Shown one piece after another: positions 56,946 through 64,000 of a stretch of 64,000 nt of DNA. Every line of letters starts with the position of its first letter. The first letter of the stretch is position 1. This DNA is from Numida meleagris. Taxonomy: Eukaryota > Chordata > Aves > Galliformes > Numididae. The position numbers and the translations under genes are program-made. The stretch lies in contig NW_018364561.1 of NCBI RefSeq assembly GCF_002078875.1, forward strand, positions 1 through 64,000. The letters are read 5' to 3'. The notes beneath the pieces were generated by a model. It saw only the letters and a list, made by a program, of their open reading frames with translations, did not search any database and had not been told where the DNA came from.

Positions 56946-59030
56946 ATTCTTAAATTACCTAGGCAAAGGCCTTTGTATTTGAAAATCATAGGTTATTTGC
57001 TTCCTTAAGTTAAAATGCTTGATGCTGTCTTATGTAACATTTATTTTATTTGCACTGATCTTCAGCACACTGAATATATTCCTTGTAAACATCTATTACC
57101 AGTGCAAATATTTAAACAAACAAGAACTTTATCCTCTTCTCACAAAGGAATGGGTTCCAAGAACTCCATCTTTCCTAAATCACACTTACAATGATCGAAA
57201 CTATCTAATTTGAACAAAAGAGCAGTGGAAAATTAAGTTAGGAGCACATTTGGTTTAACATATGTTTGCAATAAAACTTTTGTTTTGAATGACTTAATTA
57301 GAACTGTTTTCCATACTTACTGGAAACTTGCATAATATCATCATTGCTACCACAAAAGTTGGGGAGGGAGTGAAAGGATTGGGAGTGGAAGGAGGAGAGC
57401 AAGCATTTTAAAATTCTCTGAGAGTTTAACGGCACAGGAAAAACAAAATCCCAATTCTCAGCTTCAGTCACTCACCTCTGTGTGTGATCACGTATGTTTC
57501 CATAAGAGGAGACTTGCAATTACATTTTCTGTAACATGTCTCACCTTTACTGTGTTCCCAAACTCTACCTTACATTACTCTACATACCTCATAGTGGCAG
57601 CACACAGAACAAAGGGAAAACAAAGACTGTCACCGACTTTGTTTTTCTTCCATGGGATTTTCCACTTAGCAGCTTTAGTTACTGGATGTGTTCCTCAGAA
57701 ATTTTTCTTTTACATCATGGAAGGAAGGCTGATGGAGCATCATGGCACAGCAACCATCAGTAGCGACACTGAGCAGAAATTTCTAGGATGAAAATTCATT
57801 TATTTTGATATCTGCTGCTCTCCCCAGGGAAGGTTTCTCCTTCTATCCCTGAGCTCTGAATCCCTGCTCTAACCTGTAAGCTATTTGTTCACTCAGACAA
57901 TGACTGTAAAACCTTGCCAGGCATAATTCTCTTTACACACAAGCTTTATTCTAATGCTTCATGTCATCTATTCCTGCTCCAGGTAACTTTCCATTGAATC
58001 AGCATTGATCTGGCAACACCACAAAGCTCAGCTTCTTCAGACAACCCCATTTAAATTTACACCTTGCATTACAGCTCTGTCTTCTCTTTTAAAGTGACTC
58101 TAGAATATGAATATTATTTGACTCAAACTGTGAACAAGAAAAATACATTAACATTCTCCTTGCTTTTAGGTAGAATGAAGGGGTACCCTTCATTAGCTAA
58201 TACTGAGGCAGTAGCAGCTGCTACCCTTCTGGATCATTATTAATGGCTTCTGTCGAGACTGTTCCCTTCAAACACTGTCACATCTGCAGCATTCCATACT
58301 ATTTTTTTAATCTTTGTTGTCATGGTTCTTTGTGTTCCTCAGAAATCTAATACTGTGAACATAATTTGGAAACTTAATCACACCGATGAACAGAGCCAAA
58401 CAAAGCATGGTACTTCGAAGTCTTCTAAAAATCAAGGGAAAATTAGCGGTAACATCTACCACTGGCACAATTTTAAAAGATATCTAGATATTTAATAAAT
58501 AATTTGATGTCTCAAGAGATATTCACATATATTAGGAAAACTAATTAGCATTGCAGGAAACAAAAATTAGAGGTGTAAATATCTTTTAAAATTTCAAGAA
58601 GCTCTCAATGTGATTGAAAAATGGAAATTCTTCCCATTGTAAGTTTCATATTAAAAAAACACAAAAACAAAACCTTGCAAGAAAAGAGAAATGGAAGCCA
58701 TAAATTTCACTGTTGTTTTCCCAAAATGTCCCTTCAGTAACAGAAATTAAAAGCAGATTCTATCTCCTTCTCCCTTTCCAGTTTCATTATCTTCCAAGTA
58801 AAGTGTCTCAGCAATTAGATGGGTAGCAGATTGAGAGCTGGGAAAAATCAGACTTGCTTATCAGTAAGAACAAATCCTCCACGCCTTCCCTGCTGCTAGG
58901 TAAATAGATGAAGGGTGAAAAATTTCTTGATAAGGGCTAGATTAAAAATGACCAAAAAATCCACATTCAAATGCAAGTTGTTTCCATTATGCCTCAGAGA
59001 TGGGAAGTTTCATGTTTTGGGGCATGATAA
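56946..59030. other. Unique non-coding sequence
   Basis: No repeat or exon recognised. The open frames near 57480-57790 match nothing known to me. Confidence 0.5.
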
Positions 59031-59142
59031 ATCACAGAATCATAGAATGTCTAGGTTGAAAAGGACTTTATAGATCATCTAGTTTCAAGCCCCCTGATGT
59101 GGGCAGGGTTGCCACCCACTAGACCAGGCTGCCCTGGTCTAA
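59031..59142 (-). mobile_element. CR1 LINE 3'-end fragment, minus strand
   Basis: 'atcacagaatcatagaatgt', 'ctaggttgaaaaggacttta', 'tgggcagggttgccacccac', 'tagaccaggctgccctgg'. About 110 bp, ending just before the hairpin at 59154. Confidence 0.92.
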
Positions 59143-59153
59143 AAGCTTAAGCT

Positions 59154-59182
59154 TAAAACTAAGCTTGTAAAGCTTAGTTTTA
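59154..59182. repeat. Perfect 13-bp inverted repeat with 3-nt loop
   Basis: Left arm taaaactaagctt, loop gta, right arm aagcttagtttta. It sits 12 bp beyond the break point of a CR1 fragment, and an extra aagcttaagctt lies just to its left. Confidence 0.9.
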
Positions 59183-59342
59183 CCTTCTAACTTTAGGTTA
59201 TGCATGTTTTCTGTATCATCAAAACAACTGCAATTCACAATTTGATTTGATTTTTCCCTCTGAGTGAATCTTTGAGAATACACTATAACAGATGAAAGTC
59301 ATAGCAATGTGGAGCCACACGTATTATTGTCATTAGTAAAGG

Positions 59343-59472
59343 CACAGAATCATAGAATCATAGAATCTCAAGGTTGGAAAGGACCTACAAGATCATCTAG
59401 TCCAACAGTCCTCCTATCCCCACTGCTACCCACTGATCTACTAAATCATATCTCGTAGCACCTCACATCCAC
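59343..59472 (-). mobile_element. CR1 LINE 3'-end fragment, minus strand
   Basis: cacagaatcatagaatcata tail, then 'tctcaaggttggaaaggacc', 'gatcatctagtccaacagtc', 'ccccactgctacccactgat', 'catatctcgtagcacctcac'. About 130 bp. Confidence 0.93.
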
Positions 59473-62400
59473 AGTCCACAATCTACATCCTTGAAATGTA
59501 CCAGAAAAAAAAATAGATTTGGAAGAGCAGAGCCAGTGTCAGCCTCAGACTGCTGTCCCTGTCTCCATGCTTTGTACAAGAAATGAAGGCTTTTATGATC
59601 CTCTCTGCTATAGATTAAAACATATGAAGTGCTTTTTGCACACTTCTTAGATCACCAATAATTCAAATCACAGATGGAGTGAAACAGAGAGCTCTTGTCT
59701 CTGTCTTAGTTACATATGTCTTTGCTCAACAGAAATTATGGTTACCAAGTCTGGAGTGTGGCTTTTTTTCTTATCAGCAGTCTTTAGAATTAAGCACTTA
59801 ACGTGCTGTTGCACTGTTCCTTTCCTTCTTTTCCCTTCTAGCCTAAATTCCATTAAAAAATCTGTCTAACGCTGTGGCTTCTACAGCCTCTAGAAAGAAA
59901 AGGAATTATACTAGAATTTAAGCGATGGAGAGCCCTGATAAGATTAAATCTTGTCCAAAAGGAAGACACTCAGGAGAAAAATACTTACAATGCAAAAACA
60001 ACGAAGACAACAATAAAGACGGTCACCAACAATTTGCAGTATCAGTTTTGAATTCTTACAAGGGAATGCCCATTTTTTGTCTTTAAGGAACCTGCGATCC
60101 CAAATCAACTATTTGTTTCTCCATTTCTGCTTTGGAGCAGAAAACACAATTTGCTGTTCAATGGCTGAGTATGAAAAGGGCAAACGGTAGCAGCCTGTTA
60201 GGGAGAGATGATGTCAAACAGAAGACAGCAGTCATTTATTCCTGAGCCTGAGTAATAGGGAAATTATAGAATGAGGGAGAAAAATAAGCTTGTTTATCTG
60301 TCAGCAGGTTGTGTAATCTGTCCGTTATAGTTATTTTTCTTAACAAATCTACTCATGTTGTTGCATGCATTCCAAGCAATTGAGTTGGTAAAACATGAAA
60401 TGTTCTAAAGATGCAATTATATTCATTTCAGTGTGCATTTCAAGCTTGTGAATCTTTGGCAGGACACTAGCTGGCAGGCCACTCAGAAAATAGTCCAGCA
60501 GAATTGGTGAAAAATTGTGTTAATAGGGACTATTTATACAGCTAAAGATTAGATGGGCTGTTCCGATCCCCATTATCACCTGTCCATATCTTAATCTTTC
60601 CAAGTTTTTATTTTTTAACTGATGCTGACCTAAAAGACAGTGAATTAGCACGCTGTCTTTGCCTATAAGCTAGGTAAGCTTCGGCAGTGCAATAAACTCT
60701 ATTCTCATGAAACAGATAAGAGATTTCACTCACTGATCTGAAGGATGTCGGTCCTTTTTTTCTGGAATAACGTGCTGTCTTTAAGACTCAGGGTTGTTAG
60801 AAAGCTGAAGCGTGATGTGATACTAACACTGCAGGTTTATGGCTAGCAGAATAATAAAGTAATGTGAATACTTTTTTCCCCTGTAATTATGACAGTTTGA
60901 CACAGGGCATGCTTAAAGGTGTGGATAGATTTCTAGCCACCTAAAACACAAAACAATATTTTAAAATTATTATGCAATCATATCTTTACTCAGGACTCAG
61001 GCATGCCGTTCTTTTATTATTACATGCTATAAAACTGTTGAAGTTTAAATTGAAATGTAGTAGGAAATACATCTTACTGCTGAATAATAATTATTTAGAA
61101 CGGAAAAAATTAGTGGGAGTCTTCTATTGAAAGGGTATGAGAGGTTTTTTTTGGCAAAATATTATTGAAATGTAAAAATTACACAGATAGGCGACATAAT
61201 ATTTATATCTTTTCAAAATGGGCTCTGAGTACTTTAGTTTATCACTGGCTTTCAGCCAGGAAGATCAGGGCCTCTAAAAGAGTGATTTAGGCACCTGTTG
61301 CAGAAATGGATGATGAGCTCCAAGTCACTTCTGACTGAGCATGGGAAAAGGAGAAACTTAATTCATTATGGTCATATGTGATGCCTTAGAAAATGCATTT
61401 AGCATCTCAGTCAGATAACTGTCAATAGAACAAATTAGGATCAAATATTCTACTGATGACTGAAGACTTTGGAGTAGAGAGGTGGTAGTAGACCAGTTAA
61501 TGATTATGTATAGTTTTTTTTAACTATTTTATTTTCAGAGAAGACAAGAAAAAGAAAAAAGGAGAGGATATAGCTATGTGAAGCTATTTTGGACAGATAC
61601 TACAGCTATCCAGAACAAAATCTTTTGGAGATCTTGGAGAGATGTAAGTAATTTTGGAGAAGAGTTAAATTCAAAACCATTTTTTTCTAGGCTGCTAGAC
61701 ATTATTGAGTTTTGTCTACATATTAACAGAAAGCAGACAAAAAGCTGTAAATGTAAATCAAATTTTGTTTTCCTGAGTAATCCTTCGTATATTATCATAA
61801 TATTCCTTAGTATATCAGAGAAGTACTTTCCAGATACTTTTCAAATCAAGAAACGTTGTTGAGGAAATGATACCTTCCACTAAGAATTAGCTAGACTTCA
61901 TTACTGCAACGACTGGTGAAACTATATTTTAACAGTGAAAAAACACAGTGATTAAGCTATCATCCAATTATTTTTTTCTGATACGTACAGGAAGAAGTAA
62001 CCAGTTTTCTCCAAACTAAAATGCAGCTCCTATCAAGAAAATGTTGCCTCTGACACCTTATTTGGCTTGAGTCTTCTGCATTCCTGGATGGGAAATTTTA
62101 GCCTTCGAAGCCCACAGAATGTAAATATGAAATATTTTGTTGTGCAGTGAATCATATTCAGCACCTGTATCATCACTGATGATATGTTTCAGTTATCTGA
62201 TTGACTTATGTCTAGCAACAGCAGCACCATGCAGAATAGAAAAGTTTCTTTGATAGTGTAGATAAACCTAACCAACAACTGCAGGCTGAAGATGTTATTA
62301 TAGCCCATGTGCTGACGAAAGTTTTGCAAATCGTAAAATCCTATTAGATTTTACATCTGGCACTATCTTTCAGGTAAGATCAGAAGATCTCCTTTGAAGG

Positions 62401-64000
62401 ATTTCTTATTCTTCTGGTGGAAAGTGCTAGCTTTGTTGAAAACAATATTTTTGACACTAACAGCATAGCTTTGTCTGGAACTGTTCCACATTTGGAGGAA
62501 AAAAAACTACATTGTATGGCTTTCTCCCTTATACCATAGGAAGCCACAGCCAAACGATTAATAACTGAACATCTAGGGCAGCGGAGTCCCTTGTCTTGCC
62601 ATCTCAGATAAGATAACACATTATTTTAGGGGTATTCAAATCAAGCATGAGAGAGAGCTAATGAAGAGAAAGGGATTGTGAAAGGTATAGTGATAGTTTC
62701 CCTCAGGTCAGACATGCAGTTTGGCTTCATGTGGTGCTGAAGTTCTTAAGATAAAAGTAAAGATGCAATATTTGAGCTGTTACCAACAAATAGTTTCAGT
62801 ACAACCACTTAGACATGACTCAGTTTGTCTCATTTTATCCCCAGAAGAAATGAAAGGAATCCATATCATAGGAAAAAAACTGTATTATCAACTGATATAT
62901 CATAAAGTCCTCTGAACAGTTGCAGTCTCACATGGTTAGCTCCATCCCTTCACAAGTTATGTTTAACCTTGCAGAAATCATGCAGCTGTGGGGGTATGCT
63001 GCGCTAGCACTATGGTTTGCACTAGCTCACAGTACTGCACAGGAGCCAGAGTTGGGTCATTCCCCATTTTAAACACATAGAGCCAGATTCTGAGCGAGCC
63101 TCAGTTCTGTAAACTCTATGTAAAACCGTATGTCATAGATTTACAGCATCTTCAGATTGGACAATGCAAGTGCTCCTAAACAATCATACACATCACACAG
63201 AGTTAGCATGCCTTCCAGGCTGCAAAGCAGAAAGGAGGGCACAGTGCAAAATTCTGGTCCAGGGCATAGAGCTGCACTGCTGTTCCATGGCCTGTGAACT
63301 GCATCCTCAGAGCCTATTTTTCCTGTGGCATCCTCTGAACACTAGTCTCTCTTTTCATGACAGGCCACAACACTGTTACAATGGTCTTCAAAGTGTATAC
63401 ACATCAGCTTTGGCTAAGCTTTGAGATCAAGCACTGATACACAGGAGTATTGACAGAAAAAAAATCTGATGTATTTGATGGTTATGTCTGCATTCTACTG
63501 TTAGCACAAGTCCTTTAAATCACTCAGAGAGAAGCAAAACATAATGTGTTAAACATAATTCTTCTGCTCTGTGTATCAGATGATCACTCCTCTAAGTGAT
63601 GGAATATGGAAGATAGAAATTCCTTACAGAGGAATAGAGATAGAGAATCCTTATCAATCAGCTGACTTTATTGACTAGATTTTTCTTTTAAAGATCCAGA
63701 TGGTGAAAACAAAAACTGCTGGTTTTAATAGTTATTTGAAAAAAGATCATTCTGTAAGTAAAGTATGATTCAGTCTAAGAAACTAAATGGAATTAGTTAT
63801 CTATATTTTAAATTGGGAGATTAGGACAGACTCAATTTGAAAGTCTCTCGTGTGGATTATATGATGTATCTCAGGGTTTAGTAGACTAAGACAAGACATG
63901 GTTATAGGGTTCTTTGGGAAACCTCCAAGTACTTTTGAAGGGATTGCAGTTCTTCCATTCCAAAGTTTTATTTGCCATCAAAGAGGATATTTACAGAGAA
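59473..64000. other. Unique non-coding sequence
   Basis: 4.5 kb without recognised transposon or exon. The part at about 60260-60860 is free of simple repeats and transposons and reads like conserved non-coding DNA, and a decayed ancient-repeat-like phrase (agagccagattctgagc) occurs at 63079. Both are impressions only. Confidence 0.5.

Noticed and set aside
57480..57791. 103-codon plus-strand frame
   Set aside because: No known domain, no splice or promoter signals, and a composition like the surrounding DNA.
61578..61862. Overlapping open frames on both strands
   Set aside because: Open in both directions because of low stop density, with no recognisable product.
1..64000. CRISPR arrays, operons, prophage or plasmid features
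   Set aside because: Spaced repeats here are all dispersed CR1 or microsatellites. Composition and transposon content are those of a vertebrate genome.

Overview
This window looks like bird nuclear DNA, most likely from a galliform (chicken, turkey, quail group). It is AT-rich and CpG-poor. It contains more than twenty copies of the avian LINE CR1, recognised by 3' ends of ATTCTATG-type repeats and by ORF2 (endonuclease plus reverse transcriptase) fragments. It also has two internally deleted copies of a galliform-type mariner (Galluhop / Mariner1_GG-like), a hAT-like DNA element, and LTRs of avian ERVL-like endogenous retroviruses. I see no intact protein-coding gene, CpG island, rRNA, functional tRNA, operon or CRISPR array. 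The window is best read as a gene desert or a long intron shaped by repeated transposon insertion and decay.

Layout: 1-14.2 kb is mostly unique AT-rich sequence with three CR1 pieces (1.7-2.8, 6.3-6.6 and 11.1-11.3 kb) and an AT and a GTTT microsatellite. 14.2-22.9 kb holds long decayed CR1 copies in both orientations. It includes a three-layer nest: a minus-strand CR1 interrupted by a hAT-like element, which is interrupted by a mariner. 22.9-28 kb is unique, apart from a short CR1 tail and a second mariner copy carrying a transposase N-terminal fragment. 28.1-30.7 kb is a long minus-strand CR1 containing an assembly gap, followed by a second, internally deleted CR1. 30.7-37.6 kb is unique except for one young-looking CR1 tail.

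37.6-50.2 kb is the densest part. A CR1 that keeps its 5' (ORF1-side) half but has lost its 3' end is split by a solo LTR with a perfect 5-bp target duplication. It is followed by a CR1-inside-CR1 nest of opposite polarity, a second assembly gap, and a plus-strand CR1 with reverse-transcriptase relics. 50.2-64 kb is mainly unique, with a tRNA-like relic (53.1 kb), a good CR1 (54.1-55.3 kb), a second solo LTR (55.55-56.08 kb), small CR1 tails, a perfect 13-bp hairpin (59.15 kb) and repeat-free sequence to the end.

All coding-like segments that I can recognise are broken transposon ORFs. Three short non-repeat open frames with splice-like borders (about 26.07, 31.55 and 53.74 kb) are reported as weak exon candidates only. 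I found no convincing undescribed biological system. The most informative structures are the nested insertions, which order the activity of CR1, hAT, mariner and ERVL-like elements in this lineage.
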